Origin: Enterovirga sp.
Lineage (GTDB): Bacteria; Pseudomonadota; Alphaproteobacteria; Rhizobiales; Beijerinckiaceae
Reading direction: 5' to 3'
Length of the DNA stretch: 43,735 nucleotides
NCBI RefSeq assembly: GCF_028290205.1
Contig: NZ_JAQGKF010000147.1
Span: forward strand, 1-43,735
The notes under the pieces are model-generated. The model was given only the letters and a program-made list of their open reading frames with translations. It did not search any database and was not told the DNA's origin. Both the position numbers and the translations under genes were made by a program. Shown here piece by piece: positions 8,785-15,826 of the stretch; the first letter of the stretch is position 1; each line of letters begins with the position of its first letter.

Positions 8785-9731
8785 CGCGCCCCCACCACCC
8801 CCAAGACGAGCCCCGGGCGCGCGCGCCGATCCAGGCCTTCGGTCATCCCGGGCGGCTCGTCCCGTCCGAAGGCGGCGCGGAGCGGTCGCTCGCCGCCGTG
8901 ATTGCCATCCTGACGTTCCTGGCGGCGCTTGTGGCGGGGGCGGCCGAGATCGGCCTCACCACGGCCGCGTCCTGGCAGCAAGCGCTGGGGCGAGAGGCGA
9001 CCATCCAGGTCCGGCCCGCGCCGGGCCGGGACCTCGAGGCCGACACCGAGCGCGGTGCAGCGATCGCGCGGGCGACGCCCGGGATCCTGTCCGTCCGCAA
9101 GGTTCCGGCCGCCGAGGCCGCGCGCCTGCTCGAGCCCTGGCTCGGCACGGGCGCCGACCTGTCCGACCTTCCGGTTCCGCGCCTGGTTGCGCTGGCTCTC
9201 GATCCAGGCCGCCGGCCCGATCTCCCGGGCCTCGCCGAGCGGCTGCGGGCCGCCGTGCCGCCGGCGACGCTGGACACTCACCAGGCCTGGATGGAGCGGC
9301 TGTCGCGCGTGGCCGTGGCCGGAGGAGCTCTCGCGGCGGCCATCGTCGGGCTGGTTCTCCTGGCCAGTGCGGGAGCGACGGCCTTTGCGACCCGCGGGGT
9401 CCTCGCGGGCCACCGGGAGGTGGTCGAGGTGCTGCATCTGGCCGGGGCGGAAGACCGCTTCGTTGCCCGCCTCTTCGCCCGGCGCTTCGCGAGGTTGGGG
9501 CTCGGGGGGGCGGTGGCCGGAGCCACCGCCGCCGGACTCCTGATGCTGGCGCTCGGTTCGCTCCCCGCCCGGTTCGGCCCGGACAATGATGGGATCCAAG
9601 GGCTGTTCGGCGCCGTTTCCCTCGGCTGGCGCGGCTACGGTGCCATCGCGGCGGTGATGCTCCTGCAGGGCGTGGTCGCCGGGCAGGTGGCAGCGGCGGC
9701 GGTGAAACGGTTTCTCAAGGCGACGTCTTGA
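8781..9731 (+). CDS. ftsX: Cell division protein FtsX
   Basis: 316 residues with the FtsX layout: a cytoplasmic N-terminus of about 35 residues, a first membrane helix (VIAILTFLAALVAGA), a periplasmic domain of about 120 residues, then three C-terminal helices (around 175-200, 235-260 and 285-308) that form the FtsX/MacB-type permease fold. It forms the membrane part of the FtsEX complex. ATG at 8781 overlaps the ftsE stop. The periplasmic domain is weakly conserved in alphaproteobacteria, so the call relies on topology and on coupling to ftsE. Confidence 0.9.
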   Translation: MTRPHHPQDEPRARAPIQAFGHPGRLVPSEGGAERSLAAVIAILTFLAALVAGAAEIGLTTAASWQQALGREATIQVRPAPGRDLEADTERGAAIARATPGILSVRKVPAAEAARLLEPWLGTGADLSDLPVPRLVALALDPGRRPDLPGLAERLRAAVPPATLDTHQAWMERLSRVAVAGGALAAAIVGLVLLASAGATAFATRGVLAGHREVVEVLHLAGAEDRFVARLFARRFARLGLGGAVAGATAAGLLMLALGSLPARFGPDNDGIQGLFGAVSLGWRGYGAIAAVMLLQGVVAGQVAAAAVKRFLKATS

Positions 9732-9782
9732 GACTCGCCCTTCGGCCTCAGGGATGACCGATTCGGTGTGCAATCTGCCCTC

Positions 9783-10541
9783 ATGATGCCGTTCCCGAGT
9801 AAAGAGGGGGCGTCCGCCCAGGGCGCCGGCTCGCGCGAGGTTTGGCAGGGTCCGCGCTGGCGCAGTCGCGTCGTGATGGTCGTCCTGCTGCCGCTGGCGC
9901 TCGTCGGTGCGGCCTTCCTGGCCGGTTTCGCAGGCTTCCTCCTGTCCCTGGAACAGGCCGAGCGGGAGCCCAACCGGGCCGATGCAATCGTGGTGCTGAC
10001 GGGAGGTGCGCAGCGCATCGAGGACGCGGTCGACCTCCTGGCCAAGGGCTATGCGGGCCGGCTTCTGATCACGGGCGTGAACGAGAAGACCAGCCGCGAC
10101 GCGATCGCCCGTCTGACTCCCGGGCAGCGCGATCTCGTCGAATGCTGCGTCGATCTGGGTTACCGGGCCCGGAACACGGTCGGCAACGCCGCCGAGATCG
10201 CCCGGTGGGTGAGAAGCCGCAGCTTCGTCTCCCTGATCGTGGTCACGTCGAACTACCACCTGCCGCGCGCCCTCGCCGAGCTGGACGAGGCGCTTCCCGA
10301 GATCCGCAAGATCCCCTATGCGGTGGTGGCGAGCGGCCGAACTCAGGACGGGTTCTGGCCCTCCGCCACGCGGGCGCGGGTGCTCGTGTCGGAATACGTG
10401 AAATTCGTCGCGGTTTCCGTGCGGACGCGGCTCGCGGGTTGGTGGGCCCCGCACGGCCGCGCCTCTCGCTCCAGCGTCCTCGGCCCGCCCGGCCGCGATC
10501 AGGGGAGGACGCGCTGGCCGCCGCACTCGCTCGAGACCTGA
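9783..10541 (+). CDS. YdcF/SanA-like DUF218 protein
   Basis: About 252 residues. A membrane helix (VVMVVLLPLALVGAAF...) is followed by a DUF218 domain: ADAIVVLTGGAQRIEDAVDLL, GRLLITGVN, YRARNTVGNAAEIARW and VVTSNYHLPRALAEL, with the last giving the family's (S)xYHxxRA motif. Members are linked to envelope integrity (SanA, ElyC) but their biochemical activity is not established. The gene could start at GTG 9768, ATG 9783 or ATG 9786; none has a strong ribosome-binding site. It lies 51 bp downstream of ftsX on the same strand and its 3' end overlaps the following acyltransferase start. About 35 C-terminal residues beyond the domain look disordered and overlap that next gene. Confidence 0.82.
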   Translation: MMPFPSKEGASAQGAGSREVWQGPRWRSRVVMVVLLPLALVGAAFLAGFAGFLLSLEQAEREPNRADAIVVLTGGAQRIEDAVDLLAKGYAGRLLITGVNEKTSRDAIARLTPGQRDLVECCVDLGYRARNTVGNAAEIARWVRSRSFVSLIVVTSNYHLPRALAELDEALPEIRKIPYAVVASGRTQDGFWPSATRARVLVSEYVKFVAVSVRTRLAGWWAPHGRASRSSVLGPPGRDQGRTRWPPHSLET

Positions 10542-11314
10542 GGATCGCGGCCAAGTCGCACCTCTTTAACGCTGCCTTTTACCTGAACACCGTTGTCTGG
10601 CTGATCTTTGCCACGGCCACCTTCGTGATGCCCCGCATGGCAATCACGCGGGTCGCGCAGGCCTGGGGCCGCTCGAATGTGTGGCTGTTGAAGGTCCTTG
10701 TTGGGACCCGGGTGGAGATCAGGGGGGCGGAGCGGATCCCGCGCGGCGGGCTGCTGATAGCCTCGAAGCACCAGTCCTTTCTCGAGACGTTCGTGCTGAT
10801 CGGCTGCGTCGAGGACCCGGCCGTCATCCTCAAGCGCGAGCTGCAGTGGATCCCGATCTGGGGCTGGCTCACCGTCAAGGCCCGGATGATTCCCGTGCAT
10901 CGCGGCGGGCCCTACGCGCTGGCCCGGATGAACCGCAGGGCTGCGGCCGAGGCGGCCGCAGGCCGTCAGATCATCATCTTCCCGGAGGGGACGCGCCGCC
11001 CGCCCGGCGCCGAGCCGGCCTACCGGTCGGGCATCCGCCATCTCTACACGAGCCTCGACAAGCCCTGCCTGCCGGTGGCGCTGAATTCCGGTGTGTTCTG
11101 GCCGCGCCGCCACTGGCTGCGCCGGCCCGGCACCGTGGTGATCGAATTCCTCGACCCGATCCCGCCGGGCCTCGATCGCGACGTGTTCTCGCGCCGGCTG
11201 GAGGAGGCGATCGAGACCGCGTCCGCACGGCTGCTTTCGGAGGCGGAGGCGGAACTCGCCGCCGCGGGCGCGTGCGCGCGTCCCGCCCTGCCACGGCCCG
11301 CCTCGCTCGATTGA
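10514..11314 (+). CDS. plsC: PlsC-type 1-acyl-sn-glycerol-3-phosphate acyltransferase, apparent CTG start
   Basis: About 266 residues. Transfers an acyl chain to lysophosphatidate (or a related acceptor) at the inner membrane. Motif I appears as SKHQSFLET, so the usual HX4D is HX4E, a form seen in alphaproteobacterial relatives. Motif III is FPEGTRRPPG, and WIPIWGWLTVKARMIPVHR lies between them. No ATG or suitable GTG occurs in this frame near the expected N-terminus. A strong Shine-Dalgarno (GGAGG at 10504-10508) sits 5 nt ahead of CTG at 10514, giving a start that overlaps the YdcF-like gene by 28 nt. Alternatives are CTG at 10538 (4-nt CTGA overlap) or TTG/GTG at 10439/10442, which lack this spacing. 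Function fairly sure; start inferred. Confidence 0.82.
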   Translation: MAAALARDLRIAAKSHLFNAAFYLNTVVWLIFATATFVMPRMAITRVAQAWGRSNVWLLKVLVGTRVEIRGAERIPRGGLLIASKHQSFLETFVLIGCVEDPAVILKRELQWIPIWGWLTVKARMIPVHRGGPYALARMNRRAAAEAAAGRQIIIFPEGTRRPPGAEPAYRSGIRHLYTSLDKPCLPVALNSGVFWPRRHWLRRPGTVVIEFLDPIPPGLDRDVFSRRLEEAIETASARLLSEAEAELAAAGACARPALPRPASLD

Positions 11315-11339
11315 CTCCGGAGGGAGTCGATCACATATA
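11311..11339 (+). promoter_or_regulatory. Predicted sigma70-type promoter overlapping the end of plsC
   Basis: TTGACT at 11311-11316 and CATATA at 11334-11339 are separated by exactly 17 nt. The -35 overlaps the plsC stop codon. Expected transcription start is around 11345-11347. A 6-bp hairpin (GACTCC/GGAGTC, 11313-11328) lies within the spacer and could also mark the end of the plsC transcript, though no T-tract follows. Confidence 0.5.
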
Positions 11340-11354
11340 GAACAAATGGCGAAC
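11340..11354 (+). promoter_or_regulatory. LexA (SOS) box, GAAC-N7-GAAC
   Basis: The 15-nt element GAACAAATGGCGAAC fits the alphaproteobacterial LexA operator, written in the literature as GTTC-N7-GTTC or its reverse complement GAAC-N7-GAAC. It sits immediately downstream of the predicted -10 and covers the predicted transcription start, so bound LexA would block initiation. It also contains an in-frame ATG (11346), which argues that translation starts downstream at 11382. Confidence 0.6.
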
Positions 11355-11381
11355 AGACGGTCCTGGTCGTGGGCGACCTCC

Positions 11382-11780
11382 ATGCGCGATCCAAGAGTCG
11401 AGAGGCTGCCGCGGGCGGGGATCCGCGAGGAGCGGCTGCGGGCCACGGCGGGTCTGCGGGGCGGGGAGGCACTCACCTCGTGGCGCGGGCTGTCCGGCCG
11501 GCGCTACGTGGTCGGGGTCCATGCGATCGACCCGGCCGTGGTGGAGGACGCGACGGATGCGGTCCTGATCGCCGTTCAACGCTCCGGGGACGGGAACGCC
11601 ACGGTGGTGGATGTCGCAACGCCAGGCGCGGCGACGAGCCGCCGCTCGCGATTGCGCTGGCTCGCCCGGATGCGCATCCGGGGCGCCACGGAGATGCACG
11701 TTCACCTGCTGGCGGAGGACGAGGGTGAGCGGCGCGCGGTGGCCCGCGATCTCGCCGAGCGGTCGCGGATGTCGCCCTGA
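11382..11780 (+). CDS. Small uncharacterised protein behind a LexA-type box
   Basis: 132 residues, no family recognised. The N-terminal third is basic. The core GRRYVVGVHAIDP...TDAVLIAVQR has a beta-strand-like pattern, and a C-terminal segment MHVHLLAEDEGERRAVARDL is predicted helical. No signal peptide, membrane span, Cys motif or nuclease motif is visible. The antisense frame is low-complexity Arg/Pro and looks like a shadow, which supports this strand. The ATG at 11382 was chosen because the in-frame ATG at 11346 lies inside the operator and at the predicted transcription start; no strong ribosome-binding site precedes either. It ends 6 bp from the convergent chaC gene. Placement suggests DNA-damage control; function unknown. 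Confidence 0.62.
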   Translation: MRDPRVERLPRAGIREERLRATAGLRGGEALTSWRGLSGRRYVVGVHAIDPAVVEDATDAVLIAVQRSGDGNATVVDVATPGAATSRRSRLRWLARMRIRGATEMHVHLLAEDEGERRAVARDLAERSRMSP

Positions 11781-11786
11781 CGGCGG

Positions 11787-12341
11787 TCAGGTGAAGGCGG
11801 CCGAACCTTCGCCTTCCGAGAGTCGTCCGGCGATGCGGGCCAGGATCGGGTCGCTGACCCCGAGCTCGATCAGCTTGCCGTGCGTCGATTTGACGTAGTC
11901 CGGGTTCGCGCCCGAGATGCCGACCCCCTGTCGGACGAGCCGCACCAGATCCTCGACCGGGAGCCGCCCGGCATATTGCACGTGGGATCGGTCTGCCACG
12001 TAGGTCACGGCCATCACGTCGCGGCCGTCGTCGAGGCGGATTCGCACTTGCCGTTCGAGGTAGACGGCCGTGGCCTGCTCGCGCTCGCGCAAATAGGCGA
12101 GCGTGGCTTCGGCGAGCTCCGGCTCGCACCGGAAGGCGATGCCGCGGCACTGGCCGCCGCGGTCGAGACCGAGCACCAAGCCCGGCGTATCGGGCGTGCC
12201 GCGGTGCACATGCGAGAAGATGCAGAGCGACCGGTGGTAGCCGTGCAGCCGCGCGGCGTGCCGCTCCGCGTAGTCGAAGCCGGGCCGCCACATGAGGGAA
12301 CCGTAGCCGAACACCCAAAGATCGCCGCGTTCGGCCGCCAT
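11787..12341 (-). CDS. chaC: ChaC-like glutathione-specific gamma-glutamylcyclotransferase
   Basis: 184 residues. Releases 5-oxoproline from the gamma-glutamyl end of glutathione in the cytoplasm. The ChaC signature VFGYGSLMWRPGFDY lies at the N-terminus, followed by GYHRSLCIFSHVHRGTP and GLVLGLDRGGQCRGIAF. LREREQATAVYLERQV contains the region of the catalytic glutamate, and the C-terminus has GANPDYVKSTHGKLIELG, typical of the family. The start is taken at ATG 12341 (MAAERGD). An ATG at 12365 adds eight residues and is possible. It is divergent from the DUF2125 gene. Confidence 0.88.
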   Translation of the reverse strand: MAAERGDLWVFGYGSLMWRPGFDYAERHAARLHGYHRSLCIFSHVHRGTPDTPGLVLGLDRGGQCRGIAFRCEPELAEATLAYLREREQATAVYLERQVRIRLDDGRDVMAVTYVADRSHVQYAGRLPVEDLVRLVRQGVGISGANPDYVKSTHGKLIELGVSDPILARIAGRLSEGEGSAAFT

Positions 12342-12394
12342 TGCGATCTCGCCGCCTCTCGTCATGCCGGGGCGGGGGGGCTACCAGTAAGCGC

Positions 12395-13456
12395 ATGCCA
12401 ACTCAAGACGAACCCGGCACCGATCTGCCGCCCCGCCGCCGCCCACGCCGCATCGGGCTGTATGGCCCCTTTCTGCTGCTGGCCCTGCTGGCTGTCGGCT
12501 GGAGCGTCGCCTGGCTGCTGATCCGCGAGCGCGCCGCCTCCGGGCTCGACGAGTGGATTGCCGCGGAGGCGAGCGCGGGCCGGCGCTGGAGCTGTGCCGA
12601 CCGGCACATCGGGGGCTACCCGTTCCGGATCGAGATCGCCTGCTCCGATTTCACGGTCGATCGGCCGGACGTGCATGCCTCGATCGGGCGGCTCCTGGTG
12701 GTGAGCCAGATCTACCAGCCACGCCACATCATCGCCGAAGCCTCGGGTCCGCTCCGCATCCAGGCCGGCCCGACCAAGGTCGAGGGCGATTGGCGGCAGC
12801 TCCAGGCGAGCGTGATTCTGCGCGAGCGCGGCTTCGACCGGATCTCGCTCGTGGCCGAGATGCCCAAAGCCGCGATGCAGAATTTCGGGGCCGCGACCCT
12901 CGACCTCGCCTCCCGGCGTTTCGAGGCCCATCTGCGGCCCGACCCGGCAGCGCCGGCCACGTTCGACCTCGTGATGCGCAGCGACGGCGCCGTGATCCCG
13001 GGCCTCGACGCGCTTGTGGGCGGCGAGGAGCCGGCCGATCTGCAGGTCGGCCTGGAGGTGACGGAAACCGACGACCTGCCGGCTCGCCCGCTCTGGAACG
13101 AACTCGAGCGCTGGCGCGTGGTCGGCGGGCGGGTCGAGCTGCGCAGCTTCGGCATGGTCAAGGGCCCACGCCGGGCCGAGGCCACGGGGACCTTCGGCAT
13201 CGACGCCGAGCACCGTGTCGAGGGCCGTCTGCAGATCGCCGCGCTCGGTCTCGGCGGTCTCTTGGGGCGGCTCGCCGACGGATCCGGGATCGGCGGCGCG
13301 CTGATCGGGGCCCTGCTCGGGACTCCGGAACCGGCGGTAGCCCCGAAGGGGGCCGCGCCCGGCCTCAGGCCCCTGCCGCCGCTGCGGCTGGACGGGGGGC
13401 GCGTGTTTGTGGGGCCGCTGGCGATCCCGGGGATCCGGCTGCCACCTCTGTATTGA
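12395..13456 (+). CDS. DUF2125 domain protein
   Basis: 353 residues. A Pro/Arg-rich cytoplasmic tail is followed by one membrane helix around residues 24-46 (LYGPFLLLALLAVGWSVAWLL) and a large periplasmic domain. The family pattern is visible in the helix-proximal RWSCADRHIGGYPFRIEIAC and in the C-terminal PLRLDGGRVFVGPLAIPGIR ending in PPLY. DUF2125 proteins are conserved in Hyphomicrobiales; no function is established. The start is ATG 12395; the longer frame from 12341 runs into the divergent gene's start. The last 92 bp are antisense to the 3' end of trpEG. Confidence 0.82.
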   Translation: MPTQDEPGTDLPPRRRPRRIGLYGPFLLLALLAVGWSVAWLLIRERAASGLDEWIAAEASAGRRWSCADRHIGGYPFRIEIACSDFTVDRPDVHASIGRLLVVSQIYQPRHIIAEASGPLRIQAGPTKVEGDWRQLQASVILRERGFDRISLVAEMPKAAMQNFGAATLDLASRRFEAHLRPDPAAPATFDLVMRSDGAVIPGLDALVGGEEPADLQVGLEVTETDDLPARPLWNELERWRVVGGRVELRSFGMVKGPRRAEATGTFGIDAEHRVEGRLQIAALGLGGLLGRLADGSGIGGALIGALLGTPEPAVAPKGAAPGLRPLPPLRLDGGRVFVGPLAIPGIRLPPLY

Positions 13457-15620
13457 GGCTCGCGGCAGCCGCCAGCAGGCGGCCGACCACGCGGGCGAGC
13501 AGCTCCTGACCGGCATCGCCGCGCGCGCTGAGGATCGATTCCGGGTGGAATTGCACGGCGGCCACCGGCAGCTCGGCATGCTCCACCGCCATCACGACCC
13601 CGTCCTCCGTTTGGGCGACGACGCGCAGCTCCGGCGGCAGCGCCCCGCCGCGCGCATGCAGCGAGTGGTAACGCCCCACCACCAGCCGCTCGGGCGTGCC
13701 GTCGAACAGCCGGCTCGGCCCGACCTGGATCTCCGAGGGCTTGCCGTGCACGGGGACGGCGAGTTGGTCGAGCGTGCCCCCGAAATGCTCGACGAGCCCC
13801 TGCAGCCCGAGGCAGACGCCGAAGACGGGCAGTCGGCGCGCGAGCGCAGCCGCGATGATCTCGCCCATGCCGAACTCGGCCGGGCGGCCGGGACCTGGCG
13901 ACAGCACCACGAGATCGGGTGCTGACCTGTCCAGCTCCGCCAGGGCGGCGCCGTGCCGGAAGGTGGACACCTCCGCCCCCGTCTGGCGCAGGTAGTCGGC
14001 CAGGTTGTGAACGAAGGAATCCTCGAAATCGACGAGCAGGACGCGACGCCCCGCGGCCGCCGCGTGGATGTCGTCGGCGGGGGCGTGGCCAGGGCGGGCC
14101 GTCCGGCCCCCGATGCTGGCCAGCATGGCCGAGGCCTTGAGCGCGCATTCCGCGTCCTCGGCCTCGGGGTCGCTGTCGTAGAGCAGCGTCGCGCCGGCCC
14201 GAACCTCGGCCACCCCGTCCTTGAGGCGCGCGGTCCGGATGGTGATGCCGGTGTCGAGATTGCCGTCGAAGGTGATGCGGCCGATGGCGCCCGCATACCA
14301 GCGCCGCGCGGAGCGCTCGTGGCGCTCGATGAAGTCCATGGCCCAGAGCTTCGGCGCGCCCGTCACGGTGACCGCCCAGGCATGCGACAGGAAGGCGTCG
14401 AGCGCGTCCATCTCGGGGCGGAGCAGGCCCTCGACGTGGTCCACCGTGTGGAACAGGCGGGAATAGGTCTCGATTTGCCGCCGGGCCAAAACCTTGACCG
14501 AGCCCGGCTCGCAGATCCGGGCCTTGTCGTTGCGGTCCACGTCCGTGCACATCGTGAGTTCGGCCTCGTCCTTGGCCGAACTGAGGAGGGTGCGGATCTG
14601 CTCCGCATCCTCGAAGGCGTCGCGACCCCGCGCGATGGTGCCCGAAATCGGGCAGGTCTCGACCCGCGAGCCCCGGACCCGCACGTACATCTCGGGCGAG
14701 GCCGCCACCAGGAACTCGCCTTCACCCAGGTTGAGCAGCCCCCCGTAGGGGGCCGGATTGGCGGCCGTCAGCCGGCGGAACACCTCGGACGGCTGGTCCG
14801 GGCAGGGCGCCCGGAAGGTTTGGCCGGGCACCACCTCGAACAGGTCGCCCCGAGCAAAAGCCTCCTTGGCCCGCAGCACCGTCTCGACATACTGGCCCGG
14901 GGCGTGGTCGCTGCCGGTCGCCACGTCGCCGCTCTGCGCAGGATTGTAGGGCGCCTCCGGCGTGGTCCGGGGCAGCCCGGCCGTGCCGACGCCCGCGACC
15001 TCGAAATCGTAGGACCGCCGCTCGGCCACCCGGCGGGCGTGATCGACCAGAATCAGCTCGTCCGGCAGGTAGAGCACGAGGTCGCGCGCATCGGCCGGAC
15101 GGGGAATGTGGCGCTCGATCTCCTCGAACTGGAAGGCGAGATCGTAGGCAAAGGCGCCATACAGGCCGAGGTGGTCGTCCTCGCGGCTGCCGAACAGGTC
15201 ACGCAGCCGGCGCAGCAGGGTCAGGATGGAGGGGCGGCGGCTGCGGTCCTCCTCGCGGACCTGCCCGGAGGGCGCCGCGATGCTGCCCGAGACGCTGTTC
15301 TGGTCCGCGTCGAGCGTGATCTCCGGCGCGGCCTCGAGCGCGGCCCGCACGGCCGGCAGCAGCACGCGGCCGCGCGCGTTCAGGGCCTCCACGGAGAAGC
15401 GCCGCTCGCGGGCGGTCACGCTCAGGGGCGGATCGACAAAGCCCATGTCCCAGCGCGTGTAGCGGCCGGGCGCCTCCATGCCGGACGAGAACAGCAGCCC
15501 CCGGCTCCCGTCGAGCTGCCCGATCAGCCCGTCGCAGGCATGGCCGTAGGGCAGGGCGGTGCGCGTGACCGCGACGCCGATGCCGCCGGCCGTCATGTAG
15601 CTATGGGTCGAACTCGACAT
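13365..15620 (-). CDS. trpEG: Fused anthranilate synthase TrpE(G)
   Basis: 751 residues. Makes anthranilate from chorismate and glutamine, the first committed step of tryptophan synthesis. The N-terminal TrpE half (to about residue 520) contains FSSGMEAPGRYTRWD, CPISGTIARG, TDVDRNDKARICEPGSV and VTGAPKLWAMDFIE. The C-terminal glutamine amidotransferase has VLSPGPGRPAEFG, the nucleophile Cys in FGVCLGLQG and the His/Glu pair in QFHPES. The fused single-chain form is typical of Hyphomicrobiales. AGGAGAGAG ends a few bases before the ATG. The chain continues about 35 residues past the usual amidotransferase end as an Ala/Pro-rich tail antisense to the DUF2125 gene. Regulated by the trpL attenuator upstream. 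Confidence 0.94.
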   Translation of the reverse strand: MSSSTHSYMTAGGIGVAVTRTALPYGHACDGLIGQLDGSRGLLFSSGMEAPGRYTRWDMGFVDPPLSVTARERRFSVEALNARGRVLLPAVRAALEAAPEITLDADQNSVSGSIAAPSGQVREEDRSRRPSILTLLRRLRDLFGSREDDHLGLYGAFAYDLAFQFEEIERHIPRPADARDLVLYLPDELILVDHARRVAERRSYDFEVAGVGTAGLPRTTPEAPYNPAQSGDVATGSDHAPGQYVETVLRAKEAFARGDLFEVVPGQTFRAPCPDQPSEVFRRLTAANPAPYGGLLNLGEGEFLVAASPEMYVRVRGSRVETCPISGTIARGRDAFEDAEQIRTLLSSAKDEAELTMCTDVDRNDKARICEPGSVKVLARRQIETYSRLFHTVDHVEGLLRPEMDALDAFLSHAWAVTVTGAPKLWAMDFIERHERSARRWYAGAIGRITFDGNLDTGITIRTARLKDGVAEVRAGATLLYDSDPEAEDAECALKASAMLASIGGRTARPGHAPADDIHAAAAGRRVLLVDFEDSFVHNLADYLRQTGAEVSTFRHGAALAELDRSAPDLVVLSPGPGRPAEFGMGEIIAAALARRLPVFGVCLGLQGLVEHFGGTLDQLAVPVHGKPSEIQVGPSRLFDGTPERLVVGRYHSLHARGGALPPELRVVAQTEDGVVMAVEHAELPVAAVQFHPESILSARGDAGQELLARVVGRLLAAAASLNTEVAAGSPGSPAAPQTRAPRPAAAAAGA

Positions 15621-15680
15621 GCTCTCTCCTCAGGCGGTGCCCGGGATCAGGAAGTCGGCCGAGAGATGCGCAAAGGTCAG

Positions 15681-15704
15681 GGCCGCCTCCGGATCGGGGC
15701 AGCC
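15681..15704 (-). terminator. Predicted trp attenuator terminator hairpin (3:4)
   Basis: On the minus strand, GGCTGCC (15704-15698) pairs with GGCGGCC (15687-15681) over 7 bp, including one G-U pair, and inner CCG/CGG pairing is possible. CTGACCTTTG follows, a weak U-run. An alternative upstream pairing exists: CGCCCC (15741-15736) with GGGGGCC (15729-15723) after the Trp codons, and GGGGGCC can instead pair with GGCTGCCCC. This gives the mutually exclusive 1:2, 2:3 and 3:4 structures expected of a trp attenuator. Confidence 0.6.
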
Positions 15705-15729
15705 AAACGGTGACGTCCGGCAGGCCCCC

Positions 15730-15777
15730 TTAGACGGGGCGCCACCACAGAAGGTCGGGACGGACGACGTTGCGCAT
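15730..15777 (-). CDS. trpL: trp operon leader peptide
   Basis: Fifteen codons starting at ATG 15777, encoding MRNVVRPDLLWWRPV and ending in TAA. Two consecutive Trp codons are at 15747-15742, directly before the first attenuator arm. In related rhizobia trpE(G) is controlled by ribosome-mediated attenuation at such a leader: stalling at the Trp codons when charged tRNA-Trp is scarce favours the 2:3 antiterminator and readthrough. The position (110 nt upstream of the trpEG start), size, tandem Trp codons and following hairpins all fit. A GAGG lies 12 nt before the ATG, a rather long spacing. Confidence 0.82.
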   Translation of the reverse strand: MRNVVRPDLLWWRPV

Positions 15778-15826
15778 CGGCTCAGCCTCGCACCGCCGCA
15801 TGCGGCCGTCAAGGAACCTCGCTGTC

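Noticed and set aside
9842-10513. Long plus-strand frame leading into the acyltransferase (490 residues in total)
   Set aside because: The part before 10514 is out of frame with the YdcF-like gene and reads as Arg/Pro-rich shadow sequence; the acyltransferase domain is complete without it.
11331-11705. Minus-strand open frame opposite the LexA-box gene
   Set aside because: Low-complexity Arg/Pro/His composition without strand or helix pattern; the plus-strand frame has a protein-like pattern and a promoter.
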